64,000 nt of DNA from Ruegeria_C sp040830705 (GCA_040830705.1 JBFOME010000022.1:1-64000), one strand, 5' to 3'; counted from the first letter of the stretch, positions 8,906 to 17,233 are shown. Notes: generated by a model from the sequence alone, not told the origin. Program-made: numbers and translations.

Positions 8906-8970
8906 CAATGCAGGCTCTCCTCAAAACTGCACAGGCGGTGGGTTTGGTGGGACTGATGAATTTATTGACC

Positions 8971-8982
8971 AACCGTTCGGTT
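8971..8982. promoter_or_regulatory. Candidate TetR-type operator upstream of paaG (pattern RACCGTWYGGTY)
   Basis: AACCGTTCGGTT is a palindrome with 5-base arms, located 43-54 bases before the paaG start at 9025. The same 12-base pattern occurs at 17110-17121 in front of paaA. A palindrome with ACCG/CGGT half-sites fits operators described for TetR-family PaaR regulators of phenylacetate genes, and a TetR gene lies in this cluster at 11573. The regulator assignment is inferred. Confidence 0.5.
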
Positions 8983-9024
8983 TATGCAAGAAGTTTGTTG
9001 AAATATTCGCAAAGCGGGCGAGAC

Positions 9025-9810
9025 ATGACGAATACGATTCTTGCGCAAGATCATGGGCGGTGGGTGGAAATCACCCTCAACCGCCCGGATAAGCTGAACA
9101 GTTTCACCGAAGAGATGCATCTTGCCTTGCGGACTGCCTTGGAACGGGCGGAGCAAAGCAGCGCCCGCGCGATCCTGCTGACCGGCGCAGGGCGCGGGTT
9201 TTGCGCAGGGCAGGATCTGGGCGACCGCGATCCGGCAAAGATGGACGGCGCACCTGACCTCGGCCATACGGTGCGGACGTACTATGCTCCGCTGGTCCGG
9301 AAGATCCGCTCGCTGAATTTTCCGGTCATTTGTGCGGTCAACGGCGTGGCGGCGGGGGCAGGGGCCAATCTGGCGCTGGCTTGCGATATTGTTCTGGCTG
9401 GCGAAAGTGCTCGGTTCATCCAGTCATTTGCCAAGGTCGGACTGATCCCCGACACCGGCGGCAGCTGGCACTTGCCGCACCTGCTGGGCGAGGCGCGCGC
9501 CAAGGGGCTCGCGCTAACCGCCCAGCCACTAGCGGCTAAGCAAGCAGAAGAGTGGGGGCTGATCTGGAAAGCCGTGCCGGATGCAGACCTGATGGACGAC
9601 GCCCGGGCGCTCGCCGCCGATCTGGCAGAGGGTCCGACGCTTGGGCTGGGGCTGACCAAGCAGGCGATTCAGGCCGCGGCCACCAATAGCCTGACCGATC
9701 AACTGGATCTGGAGGCCGCTGCCATGAAAACCTGCGGTGAAAGCGCGGATTATGCCGAGGGCGTATCGGCTTTCCTGCAAAAGCGCCCTCCGGTTTTTCA
9801 GGGACGCTGA
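9025..9810 (+). CDS. paaG: PaaG, ring-1,2-epoxyphenylacetyl-CoA isomerase (crotonase family)
   Basis: A 261-residue enoyl-CoA hydratase/isomerase. Visible family features are ITLNRPDKLNSF near the N-terminus, the oxyanion-hole segments GRGFCAGQDLGDRD and AVNGVAAGAGANLALACDIVLA, and FAKVGLIPDTGGSWHLP. The FCAGQDL block is typical of PaaG, which converts the epoxide to oxepin-CoA. The frame is open from 8908, but the extra 39 residues resemble no crotonase, so the ATG at 9025 is chosen. Its stop overlaps the paaI start by one base. paaG, paaI, paaK and tetR run as one operon. Confidence 0.92.
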   Translation: MTNTILAQDHGRWVEITLNRPDKLNSFTEEMHLALRTALERAEQSSARAILLTGAGRGFCAGQDLGDRDPAKMDGAPDLGHTVRTYYAPLVRKIRSLNFPVICAVNGVAAGAGANLALACDIVLAGESARFIQSFAKVGLIPDTGGSWHLPHLLGEARAKGLALTAQPLAAKQAEEWGLIWKAVPDADLMDDARALAADLAEGPTLGLGLTKQAIQAAATNSLTDQLDLEAAAMKTCGESADYAEGVSAFLQKRPPVFQGR

Positions 9811-10241
9811 TGATGACGCCTGCCAACCGCGCCGCCAAAGCCGCTGCCGCCATGTGGGCTGAGGATGCCGCCTCGAAGTGGGTGGGGATGGTGCTTGTTG
9901 AAGTTAACGAGGCTCGCGCGGTGCTGGAGTTGACGGTGGCCGAGCATCATTGCAACGGGCATGGCATCTGCCATGGCGGCGTCACGTTCATGCTGGCCGA
10001 CAGCGCCTTTGCCTTTGCCTGCAACAGCCGGAATCGGTCAACCGTCGCCCAGACCAACGCGATCACCTATGTCGCGCCAGGGCGAGTGGGCGACCGACTG
10101 CGGGCCGAGGCGCGCGAGGTGAGTCTAACCGGGCGCAGCGGCATCTATGACGTGACCGTCACCAACCAGAGCGGCCAGATCATTGCCGAGTTTCGCGGCG
10201 GCTCGCGGGCGATCGGCGGCACGGTATTTGACGAAGATTGA
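9810..10241 (+). CDS. paaI: PaaI, hydroxyphenylacetyl-CoA thioesterase (hotdog fold)
   Basis: A 143-residue hotdog-fold thioesterase. HHCNGHGICHGGVTFMLADSAFAFACN (about residues 49-75) is the PaaI core, with the HGG turn and the catalytic aspartate. It removes CoA from dead-end hydroxyphenylacetyl-CoA products and so rescues CoA. The ATG shares a base with the paaG stop, and a second in-frame ATG follows immediately (9813). It is 16 bases ahead of the paaK start. Confidence 0.92.
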   Translation: MMTPANRAAKAAAAMWAEDAASKWVGMVLVEVNEARAVLELTVAEHHCNGHGICHGGVTFMLADSAFAFACNSRNRSTVAQTNAITYVAPGRVGDRLRAEAREVSLTGRSGIYDVTVTNQSGQIIAEFRGGSRAIGGTVFDED

Positions 10242-10257
10242 CGGCGAGGAGGACGCA

Positions 10258-11568
10258 ATGAAAGACCTGACCCCGGATCGGGGCACGCTCGACCCGATCG
10301 AGATCGCTTCGGTCGATGAAATCCGCGCCCGGCAATTGGAGCGGCTGAAATGGTCGCTGCAACATGCCTATGACAATGTACCGATGTACCGCCAGCGATT
10401 TGATGAGGCAGGGGTGCATCCAGATGACCTACAATCTCTGAGCGATCTCGGAAAATTCCCTTTCACCTATAAGTCCGACTTGCGCGACAATTACCCGTTT
10501 GGACTGTTTGCCGTACCGCGCGAACAGATTCTCCGCATCCATGCCTCGTCCGGTACCACTGGCAAACCCACGGTGGTGGGATACACGAAGCGCGATATCG
10601 ACAATTGGGCCGATCTGGTGGCGCGCTCGATGCGCGCCAGCGGTACACGGCCAGGTGATCTAGTGCATGTGGCCTATGGTTATGGCCTGTTCACCGGCGG
10701 ATTGGGCGCGCATTACGGCGCCGAGCGGCTTGGATGTACCGTCATTCCGATCTCGGGCGGCATGACCGAACGACAGGTCAACCTGATCCAGGATTTCCGC
10801 CCTGACACGATCATGGTAACGCCGTCCTACATGCTCAATATCCTGGAGCAGTTCCACAAGCAGGGGCTCGATCCGCGCGACTGTTCGCTCTCTGTGGGGA
10901 TATTCGGGGCCGAGCCCTGGACCAACGCCATGCGCGCCGAGGTCGAGGCCGCCTTCGACATGCACGCGGTTGATATCTACGGGTTGAGCGAGGTCATGGG
11001 GCCAGGCGTCGCCAACGAATGTGTCGAGACAAAAGACGGGCTGCATATCTGGGAGGATCACTTCTACCCCGAGATCATCGACCCAGAAACAGGTGAGGTG
11101 CTGCCAGATGGTGAGATGGGCGAATTGGTCTTCACCACGCTCACCAAGGAAGGCCTGCCGATGGTTCGCTATCGCACTCGCGATCTGACCCGCCTGTTGC
11201 CCGGCACCGCACGGTCGATGCGGCGGATGGAAAAGATCACCGGGCGCAGTGACGACATGATCATCCTGCGCGGCGTGAATGTCTTCCCCAGCCAGATCGA
11301 GGAACAGGTTATGGCCACTGGCGGGCTGGCTCCGCACTACCAGATCGAGTTGTTCACGGCAGGTCGCATGGATGCAATGCGCATTCATGTCGAGGCGATG
11401 CCGGATGCATCCGATGAGTTGAGCCGCACCGCTTCAGCACGGATGCTCAGCAAACGGATCAAGGATGTGGTTGGCGTTTCGACCGAGATCATCGTGGGCG
11501 ATCCCGGCGACGTAGAACGCTCGCAAGGCAAGGCTCGGCGCGTTATCGACCACCGGAACAAGGAGTGA
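10258..11568 (+). CDS. paaK: PaaK, phenylacetate-CoA ligase
   Basis: A 436-residue AMP-forming ligase that activates phenylacetate to phenylacetyl-CoA, the entry step of the pathway. Motifs seen are HASSGTTGKPTVVGYT (ATP-binding loop, about residues 95-110), YGLSEVMGPGVANEC (adenylate binding), TTLTKEGLPMVRYRTRDLT and the C-terminal GRSDDMIILRGVNVFPSQIEE. The start at 10258 follows GAGGAGGA. The open frame reaches back to 10183 inside paaI, but the ribosome site and family length favour this start. The next gene begins four bases after the stop. Confidence 0.95.
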   Translation: MKDLTPDRGTLDPIEIASVDEIRARQLERLKWSLQHAYDNVPMYRQRFDEAGVHPDDLQSLSDLGKFPFTYKSDLRDNYPFGLFAVPREQILRIHASSGTTGKPTVVGYTKRDIDNWADLVARSMRASGTRPGDLVHVAYGYGLFTGGLGAHYGAERLGCTVIPISGGMTERQVNLIQDFRPDTIMVTPSYMLNILEQFHKQGLDPRDCSLSVGIFGAEPWTNAMRAEVEAAFDMHAVDIYGLSEVMGPGVANECVETKDGLHIWEDHFYPEIIDPETGEVLPDGEMGELVFTTLTKEGLPMVRYRTRDLTRLLPGTARSMRRMEKITGRSDDMIILRGVNVFPSQIEEQVMATGGLAPHYQIELFTAGRMDAMRIHVEAMPDASDELSRTASARMLSKRIKDVVGVSTEIIVGDPGDVERSQGKARRVIDHRNKE

Positions 11569-11572
11569 CGGT

Positions 11573-12169
11573 TTGGCCCGGACAATCGCTAAAGATCACG
11601 ACCAGAAACGCAACCAGATCCTGAATTCGGCCGCGCGCGTCTTTGCGCGTGACGGGTATGATCGCGCCTCGATGTCGATCCTGGCGCGCGAATGCGGAAT
11701 CTCAAAGGCCAATATCTATCACTATTACGACAGCAAGGACGCGATCCTGTTCGATATCCTCGATACTTATCTCAGCGCCCTTCGGGATCGGGTGATCGGC
11801 ATCGATCTGAACGGCGCTGACCCCGAAACCCGGCTGCGGCGGATTGTGGCCGAGATATTGCTGGCGTATCAGGGGGCGGATGATGAACATCAGGTGCAGC
11901 TTGGCGCGATGTCGTCACTGCCGGAGGAGCAGCAGCGCCAGATGCGTCTTTATCAACGCGACATGGTGCGCTTCATGAGCGATGCGCTGCGCGCCGTCGC
12001 GCCAGACGTTTTTTCAGGAGATGACGCTCGCTTACGCGGCGCGACCATGTCGGTTTTCGGCATGCTCAACTGGTACTACATGTGGAACAGCGGCGCCGGG
12101 TCGGAGGCGCGCGAGGACTACGCTGCTCTTGTCGCCGATCTGACCTTGGGCGGTATCCGGGGATTGTAG
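11573..12169 (+). CDS. TetR/AcrR-family regulator (PaaR-like)
   Basis: A 198-residue TetR-type repressor with an N-terminal helix-turn-helix (about residues 12-58: RNQILNSAARVFARDGYDRASMSILARECGISKANIYHYYDSK shows the two helices and the YHYY anchor). The C-terminal domain would bind an effector, in this setting probably phenylacetyl-CoA. The start codon is TTG at 11573, seven bases after AGGAG at the end of paaK. Being the last gene of the paaGIK operon fits auto-regulation through the palindrome at 8971. Its relation to PaaX, the other regulator here, is unknown. Confidence 0.85.
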   Translation: MARTIAKDHDQKRNQILNSAARVFARDGYDRASMSILARECGISKANIYHYYDSKDAILFDILDTYLSALRDRVIGIDLNGADPETRLRRIVAEILLAYQGADDEHQVQLGAMSSLPEEQQRQMRLYQRDMVRFMSDALRAVAPDVFSGDDARLRGATMSVFGMLNWYYMWNSGAGSEAREDYAALVADLTLGGIRGL

Positions 12170-12175
12170 CGCGGG

Positions 12176-12219
12176 CAAGCGATTTCGAAGTCGCTTGCAA
12201 GGCGTTTGTAAACGCCTTG
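12176..12219. repeat. Two adjacent 22-base palindromes between convergent operons
   Basis: 12176-12197 and 12198-12219 are directly abutting 22-base palindromes, each starting CAAG and ending CTTG, with stem cores CGA/TCG and GCG/CGC and central AA/TT letters. They occupy the 61-base gap between the stop of the tetR gene and the stop of the minus-strand PaaA-like gene, where they could act as a two-way transcript end. They belong to the family at 5836, 19674 and 31839. Confidence 0.75.
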
Positions 12220-12230
12220 TCGTGTTGCGC

Positions 12231-12989
12231 TTATGGTGCCTGCAGGCCCAGATCGGTGAGTTTCGCGCCGGTTTCCGCCGCCCATCTCGCACGCAGTTCC
12301 GCGTTTGAAGTGCGCCGCAGGCCATAGGCGCGCAGCGTTTCGAAACGCTGCGATTGCGCCACGCCAAAACTCCGCGCAACCCGTGGCCACCAATAATGAA
12401 CTGAGGCCTGCAATGCCGATTGATCCGCGCTTTCCATCAGCTTGCGCAGGCCTTCTTCAGCCAGTTCCGCGTGATGTGCCTCGACAGGCGCGATGGCACG
12501 AAACGCTTCCGCGAGCGGCTGATAGGAAACCAGCGAGAACTCGGCCAACTGCACCGCCACCGCGCGGCCCATCAGCAGGTTCATCACGACCGCATCGTTC
12601 CAGCCCTGTAGCGGGTAGTTAAAGACGGCCAGCCGCATGTCGTGCTCGCCGCGCGTTGCTCCGATATCCGCATCACGCGCCAGCCGCGCGGTCCAGGGGT
12701 GGTGATTGGCATAGCGGTCGGCGTCCACGCCGAACTCGCACATCACCTCAAGCACCCGGTCAGCATTTGCGGCCTTCTCCAGCACGATCCTGGCGGCGGC
12801 AATGCGTTCTTTGATACCCGGCGCCTCGTTCACGACATCGGCAAAGCCCGCCGATCCGGCCAATTCGCTGTCCACGAAAGTGGCCATCAGCTTCATCAGT
12901 TCCGCCCGATAGCGAGGCGGGACGTTGGTGGGGTTGCTCAGGATGCCGCCGGCAGCCAGATAGGCGTCGAGTGTCATCTCCTCGGACAT
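12231..12989 (-). CDS. PaaA/PaaC-family ferritin-like protein of unknown role (end of paa epoxidase operon)
   Basis: A 252-residue, mostly helical protein resembling the PaaA/PaaC family (PF05138-type). It can be aligned with PaaA: SELAG (41-45) with PaaA SEIVG, EAPGIKERIAAA with the second helix, GWNDAVVMNLLMG with the third, and PVEAHHAE (169-175) with EESFHQR. By that alignment the iron-ligand equivalents Glu42, Glu71, Glu170 and His173 are kept. The histidine of the EAGH motif and the aspartate of WLVDG are not (GlyArg stands in place of AspGly). It is therefore probably not a normal epoxidase catalytic subunit. It lies 10 bases after paaE and is the operon's last gene. Confidence 0.75.
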   Translation of the reverse strand: MSEEMTLDAYLAAGGILSNPTNVPPRYRAELMKLMATFVDSELAGSAGFADVVNEAPGIKERIAAARIVLEKAANADRVLEVMCEFGVDADRYANHHPWTARLARDADIGATRGEHDMRLAVFNYPLQGWNDAVVMNLLMGRAVAVQLAEFSLVSYQPLAEAFRAIAPVEAHHAELAEEGLRKLMESADQSALQASVHYWWPRVARSFGVAQSQRFETLRAYGLRRTSNAELRARWAAETGAKLTDLGLQAP

Positions 12990-12999
12990 CTGTGTCTCC

Positions 13000-14073
13000 T
13001 CACTGGTCGTAATCGACCGCGACGCGGTCAGTCAGCGGATAGGCCTGACAGGACAAGACATAGCCCTTTTCAACCTCGTAGTCCTCCAGCGCGTGGTTGG
13101 AGATCATTTCAACCTCGCCTTCGGTGACCCGGCAGCGGCAGGTCGAACAGACCCCGGCCTTGCAGGCAAAAGGCGCATCCATCGCGTTTTGCAGCGCGGC
13201 GTCTAGGATCGAGATATCCTTGCCCATTATGATTGTCTGCGTTGCGCCATCCAGCGTGATTGCGGCACTGGCCTGGTTGGCACTGCTGGCGGTATCGGCC
13301 GGTGTCGCCTTGTGTTTCAGGCGGCCCGGCTGGGCGCTGGCGAACAGTTCAAACTTGATCTGCGCGTCCTCCATCCCGTGTGCCCGTAGCGCCGCGGCGA
13401 TGCCCAGCATCATCGGCTCGGGCCCGCAGATTAAGGCGGTGTCCACGTCCTCGATATCGATCCATCGGTGGAACAGTTCGGCGCATTTCTCTTGCGTGAC
13501 TAGCCCGGTGAACAGGTCGATCTCCTGGGCATCGCTTTCAAGGATATGGATCACGTTCAACCGGCCCATATGCAGGTTCTTGAGGTCCTCCAAATCCTCG
13601 CGGAACATGATCGAATTCACGCCCCTGTTGGCGTAGACCAGTGTGAAACGCGATTTCGGCTCGCGGGTGAGCGTTGTCTTGAGGATCGACAGGATCGGCG
13701 TGACCCCGGACCCCCCCGCAAAGCCCAGATAGTGCTTTTGAAGATCGGGATTGAGCGGGGTGTGAAAGCTGCCCATTGGCGACATTGCCTGGAGCGTGTC
13801 GCCGACCTGCAGCGCCTCATTGGCGAATGTTGAAAACGCGCCACCCTCGACCCGCTTGATCCCCACCTGCAAACTGCCATCATCCAGTCCAGAACAGATT
13901 GAATAGGAGCGGCGTAACTCTTCGCCGTCGAATTCGCGGCGAAACGTCAGGTACTGGCCCTGGGTGAAGGCAAAATCCTGTTCCGAGCCCGTCGCAGGTT
14001 TTAGCGTTACGACCACGGCATCGCGGATGGTTTTCTGGATGCCTGTCACTTCGAGATCGTGAAATCGTGCCAT
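13000..14073 (-). CDS. paaE: PaaE, reductase component of phenylacetyl-CoA 1,2-epoxidase
   Basis: A 357-residue electron-transfer protein. The N-terminal two thirds is a ferredoxin-NADP reductase module with the flavin motif RRSYSIC, the NAD-side motif GFAGGSGVTPILSIL and CGPEPMM. The C-terminus is a plant-type 2Fe-2S ferredoxin with CKAGVCSTCRCRV and a final cysteine in YVLSCQAYP. It passes NADPH electrons to the PaaA di-iron site. The frame is open to 14163, but family length and AGAGGAGCG before the ATG at 14073 support this start. It lies 38 bases downstream of paaD. Confidence 0.94.
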   Translation of the reverse strand: MARFHDLEVTGIQKTIRDAVVVTLKPATGSEQDFAFTQGQYLTFRREFDGEELRRSYSICSGLDDGSLQVGIKRVEGGAFSTFANEALQVGDTLQAMSPMGSFHTPLNPDLQKHYLGFAGGSGVTPILSILKTTLTREPKSRFTLVYANRGVNSIMFREDLEDLKNLHMGRLNVIHILESDAQEIDLFTGLVTQEKCAELFHRWIDIEDVDTALICGPEPMMLGIAAALRAHGMEDAQIKFELFASAQPGRLKHKATPADTASSANQASAAITLDGATQTIIMGKDISILDAALQNAMDAPFACKAGVCSTCRCRVTEGEVEMISNHALEDYEVEKGYVLSCQAYPLTDRVAVDYDQ

Positions 14074-14111
14074 CCGCACGCTCCTCTTGTTTTCTGCGCC
14101 CTGTGCCGGGC

Positions 14112-14573
14112 TCAGATGCACTTGAAATAGTCGAACGGCTCCAGACAATCGGTACAGCGCCAATGCGCCTTACAGGGGGTAGAGCCGAATTGGCTGATCC
14201 GTTCCACCGAGGCGCTGCCGCAGCGGGGGCACGCCTCGGGGCCGCCCGCGGGCTGAGGCGGCGCGATCCCGTATTCCTTCAGCCTGTCGCGTCCTTTTTT
14301 GCTGAGCCAGTCTGTGGTCCAGGCGGGCGAGATCTGGGTCTTCAACTCCAGATGCTCCACCCCATGATCGCGCAATGCAGTTTCGATATCCATTGCGATC
14401 ACAGAGGTCGCGGGGCAGCCGGAATAGGTGGGCGTCACCGTTACAGTCAGCGTCTCGCCGGACCAGCGGACATCGCGTACGATGCCCAGATCCACCACCG
14501 AGATCACCGGGATCTCGGGATCAGGCACGGCATCCAGCCAGTCCCAGACCTGATCTGTTGCGGGCTGTCCCAT
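14112..14573 (-). CDS. paaD: PaaD, epoxidase maturation protein (DUF59 / zinc ribbon)
   Basis: A 153-residue protein. The N-terminal DUF59 (MIP18-type) domain has PDPEIPVISVVDLGIV and PTYSGCPATSVI. The C-terminal tail carries a four-cysteine zinc- or cluster-binding unit, CPRCGS ... CKAHWRCTDCLEPFDYFKC. PaaD is thought to help assemble or repair the metal site of the epoxidase. The ATG at 14573 lies six bases after the paaC stop; the frame opens further upstream to 14615 but that would overlap paaC. Confidence 0.93.
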   Translation of the reverse strand: MGQPATDQVWDWLDAVPDPEIPVISVVDLGIVRDVRWSGETLTVTVTPTYSGCPATSVIAMDIETALRDHGVEHLELKTQISPAWTTDWLSKKGRDRLKEYGIAPPQPAGGPEACPRCGSASVERISQFGSTPCKAHWRCTDCLEPFDYFKCI

Positions 14574-14578
14574 GGCCG

Positions 14579-15343
14579 CTACCAGGTTGCGCCGGGATAG
14601 GCACGGGGCAGCCATTGCATCTGGGTTACCAGGTGGCCCAGATGTTCGGTATGCATGCGCCCGTCGCGCCCGCCTTTATGGGCAAAGCGTCCGTCCGGGA
14701 CGTTCAGAGTGGCTTCACTCAGGATGCGCCCGGTCAGGCGGTCATAGTCTGCGCGCAGGCTGGCCGGATCGGGCGCGATGCCTTCGGAGACCATGGCCGC
14801 ATCCACCGGATCGCTGGCAAACATCTCGCCCACATAGGGCCAGAGGTATTCGAGCGCGGCCTGCATCCGCAGATGGCTTTCCTCGGTTCCGTCGCCAAGC
14901 CCGACTACTGTGTCGCCCGAGCGTTCCAGGTGATAGGTGACCTCTTTGCTCGCTTTTTCGGCAATCGCCGCGACGCGCGCATCCGAGGACTCCTGCAGCC
15001 GCTCCAGCATGATCGAATGCCAGGCGTCGAACAGGAACTGGCGCATGATGGTCTGCCCGAAATCGCCATTGGGCATTTCGACCAACAGCACATTGCGAAA
15101 ATCCCAGACGTCGCGCAGGAAGGCCAGATCATCGGCGCTTTGGCCCGTGTCCTGAACCTCTGCCGCCAGTCCCAGCCACATCTGCGTTTGTCCAATCAGG
15201 TCCAGCGCAGTATTGGCCAGCGCGATGTCTTCCTCCAGCACCGGCGCATGGCCGCACCACTCGCTGACCCGGTGGCCAAGCACCAGAGTGTTGTCGCCCA
15301 TACGCAGCAGAAACTGCTCCAATGCGCCGTTGTCGGTCATCAC
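14579..15343 (-). CDS. paaC: PaaC, structural subunit of phenylacetyl-CoA 1,2-epoxidase
   Basis: A 254-residue ferritin-like helical protein with LRMGDNTLVLGHRVSEWCGHAPVLEEDIALANTALDLIGQ (residues 9-48), the PaaC pattern. PaaC pairs with PaaA in the epoxidase and lacks a working iron site in characterised homologues. The start overlaps the paaB stop by four bases. Confidence 0.95.
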   Translation of the reverse strand: MMTDNGALEQFLLRMGDNTLVLGHRVSEWCGHAPVLEEDIALANTALDLIGQTQMWLGLAAEVQDTGQSADDLAFLRDVWDFRNVLLVEMPNGDFGQTIMRQFLFDAWHSIMLERLQESSDARVAAIAEKASKEVTYHLERSGDTVVGLGDGTEESHLRMQAALEYLWPYVGEMFASDPVDAAMVSEGIAPDPASLRADYDRLTGRILSEATLNVPDGRFAHKGGRDGRMHTEHLGHLVTQMQWLPRAYPGATW

Positions 15344-15624
15344 ATCGCCCCCACATCATCGGGAATGTCGAAGAAAGTCGGGTGGCGGTAGACCTTCGAT
15401 TCCGATGGCTCATAGAGCGGGCCTTTGTCGCTGGGCGAAGAGGCGGCGATATTGTTCGCCTCGACCGCCCAGATCGACACGCCCTCGTTCCGGCGGGTAT
15501 AGACGTCACGGGCATTCTTGATCGCCATCTCGGCATCGGGCGCATGCAAACTGCCCACGTGACGATGGCTCAGCCCGTGTTGACCACGGATGAAGATTTC
15601 CCAAAGGGGCCATTCGTTTTTCAA
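15340..15624 (-). CDS. paaB: PaaB, small subunit of phenylacetyl-CoA 1,2-epoxidase
   Basis: A 94-residue protein that matches PaaB in size and sequence: WPLWEIFIRGQHGLSHRHVGSLHAPDAEMAIKNARDVYTRR near the N-terminus and YRHPTFFDIPDDVG at the end. PaaB bridges the PaaAC heterodimers. It overlaps paaC by four bases and the inserted VOC gene by four bases, so it is normally placed except that it is not directly behind paaA. Confidence 0.95.
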   Translation of the reverse strand: MKNEWPLWEIFIRGQHGLSHRHVGSLHAPDAEMAIKNARDVYTRRNEGVSIWAVEANNIAASSPSDKGPLYEPSESKVYRHPTFFDIPDDVGAM

Positions 15625-16037
15625 GTCGCGTCCTCCTTCTTACCCCCATCTTCCGGCGCCAGACCCGGGCGAGAACCCGGTTCCATATCCTGCCCAAAGG
15701 CGATGCGGTGGCCGTCGGGGTCGATTACGTCGAAGTCGTCGCAGCCATAGGGCGTGCCGCGCCGGATCTCGGTCAGATCGGTCAATTCAAGCGCACTGAA
15801 CTCTGCGTGCAGCCGGGCGACATCCTCGACATAGACATAAACCGCCCACCATTGATTGACCGGTGCCGGTGCATCACCGCCATCCAGCGCGATACTGATG
15901 TCATCGCGCTGCACGATGCAGAAGCCCGGCGGGTCGCCCCAAAATCCGTGGTGAAAAAAGCCCAGCCTTTCATAAAACGCGGCCGAGGCAACCACGTCGC
16001 GCACCTGAAGGACCGGCATGACGCGCAGCATGCTCAT
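15621..16037 (-). CDS. VOC-family (glyoxalase/bleomycin-resistance fold) protein inserted in the paa operon
   Basis: A 138-residue vicinal-oxygen-chelate fold protein: MLRVMPVLQVRDVVASAAFYERLGF (first beta-alpha-beta unit), WWAVYVYVEDV, and DPDGHRIAFGQ at the end of the second unit. VOC members include glyoxalases, dioxygenases and metabolite-binding resistance proteins. The sequence does not decide which; a metal-ligand set is not clear. It sits between paaA and paaB with 4-base overlaps on both sides, so it is translated as part of the epoxidase operon. A role in handling a reactive pathway intermediate is conceivable but only inferred. Confidence 0.85.
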   Translation of the reverse strand: MSMLRVMPVLQVRDVVASAAFYERLGFFHHGFWGDPPGFCIVQRDDISIALDGGDAPAPVNQWWAVYVYVEDVARLHAEFSALELTDLTEIRRGTPYGCDDFDVIDPDGHRIAFGQDMEPGSRPGLAPEDGGKKEDAT

Positions 16038-17038
16038 TCCGCGGCCACCTGCCGGGCTTTGTCACGTGCGCGTTTCTTTTCCCCATGCGCCAGCAGCCCG
16101 TCGCGGACCCATTTGCCGTCCTCCCAGGCTTTGTTCCGGGCAGCCATTCGGTCAGTGTTGCAGGGACCGTTGCCTTTGATCACCTCAAAGAACTCGGACC
16201 AGTCCGGCTCGCTGAAATCATAATGCCCACGACCCTCGTTCCATTTCAGATCGGGGTCGGGGACGGTCAAGCCCAGATATTCGGCCTGCGGCACCGTCTG
16301 ATCGACGAATTTCTGGCGCAGCTCGTCATTGGTGTTGATCTTGATCTTCCACGCCATCGATTGCGCGGAGTGGATCGAGTCCTTGTCCGACGGCCCGAAC
16401 ATCATCAGTGACGGGTACCAGAATCGGTTCAGCGCGTCCTGCGCCATCCGGCGCTGCTCGGGTGTCCCTTCGGCCATCTTGCGGATCGCGTCATAGCCCT
16501 GGCGCTGATGAAAGCTCTCTTCCTTGCAGATGCGGACCATAGCGCGGGCATAGGGGCCGTAAGATGTGCGTTGCAAAGGCACCTGGTTCATGATCGCCGC
16601 GCCATCGACCAGCCAGCCCACCGCGCCGATATCGGCCCAATTGAGAGTGGGGTAGTTGAAGATGGACGAGTATTTCATCCGCCCGTCCAACAACATTTCG
16701 GTCAACTCGTCCCGGCTGACACCCAAGGTCTCTGCCGCGCAATAGAGATATAGCCCATGCCCCGCCTCATCCTGGACCTTGGCCAGCAGGATCGCCTTGC
16801 GCTCCAGCGTCGGCGCGCGTGTGATCCAGTTGCCCTCGGGCAACTGGCCGACAATCTCGGAATGAGCGTGCTGACCGATCTGTCGGATCAGGGTCTGGCG
16901 ATAACCATCGGGCATCCAGTCCTTGGGTTCGATCTTTTCTCCCCGGTCGATGCGATCCTGAAAGGCGCGTTCTTCGGGGGTCATCTCATCGCGCGACTTC
17001 GCGCCTTGACCGGTGGACTTCACCATTTGTGCATACAT
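16034..17038 (-). CDS. paaA: PaaA, catalytic subunit of phenylacetyl-CoA 1,2-epoxidase
   Basis: A 334-residue di-iron protein that epoxidises the phenyl ring of phenylacetyl-CoA. All six expected ligands can be placed: Glu61 (HSEIVGQ), Glu91 and His94 (DEAGHG), Asp145 (WLVDGAAI), Glu174 and His177 (EESFHQR). Their spacing equals that reported for E. coli PaaA, shifted by 19. The frame is open to 17152, but GGAGGTCAAAG directly before the ATG at 17038 fixes the start. It is the first gene of the operon; a palindrome at 17110 lies 72 bases upstream. Confidence 0.96.
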   Translation of the reverse strand: MYAQMVKSTGQGAKSRDEMTPEERAFQDRIDRGEKIEPKDWMPDGYRQTLIRQIGQHAHSEIVGQLPEGNWITRAPTLERKAILLAKVQDEAGHGLYLYCAAETLGVSRDELTEMLLDGRMKYSSIFNYPTLNWADIGAVGWLVDGAAIMNQVPLQRTSYGPYARAMVRICKEESFHQRQGYDAIRKMAEGTPEQRRMAQDALNRFWYPSLMMFGPSDKDSIHSAQSMAWKIKINTNDELRQKFVDQTVPQAEYLGLTVPDPDLKWNEGRGHYDFSEPDWSEFFEVIKGNGPCNTDRMAARNKAWEDGKWVRDGLLAHGEKKRARDKARQVAAE

Positions 17039-17109
17039 CTTTGACCTCCTCTCTCCGAGCCGTACATCAATCGCGCCAACCCGCTCCTTGGCAACGAAAT
17101 GCATTAAGC

Positions 17110-17121
17110 GACCGTATGGTC
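17110..17121. promoter_or_regulatory. Candidate TetR-type operator upstream of paaA (pattern RACCGTWYGGTY)
   Basis: GACCGTATGGTC, extended by C/G pairs to 17109-17122, is a palindrome 72-83 bases before the paaA start. It shares the 12-base pattern with 8971-8982 in front of paaG, so both arms of the pathway may answer to one regulator, most simply the TetR protein at 11573. Confidence 0.5.
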
Positions 17122-17233
17122 GGGAAATAGGGCGAAACGCGATTCGGAGCAAGGAAAATGTAACACAAAACTCACAATGCGAAAAAATCTGTAACGTATT
17201 CGGACCTGCCAGCGCACCGAAGTTGATATCGCC

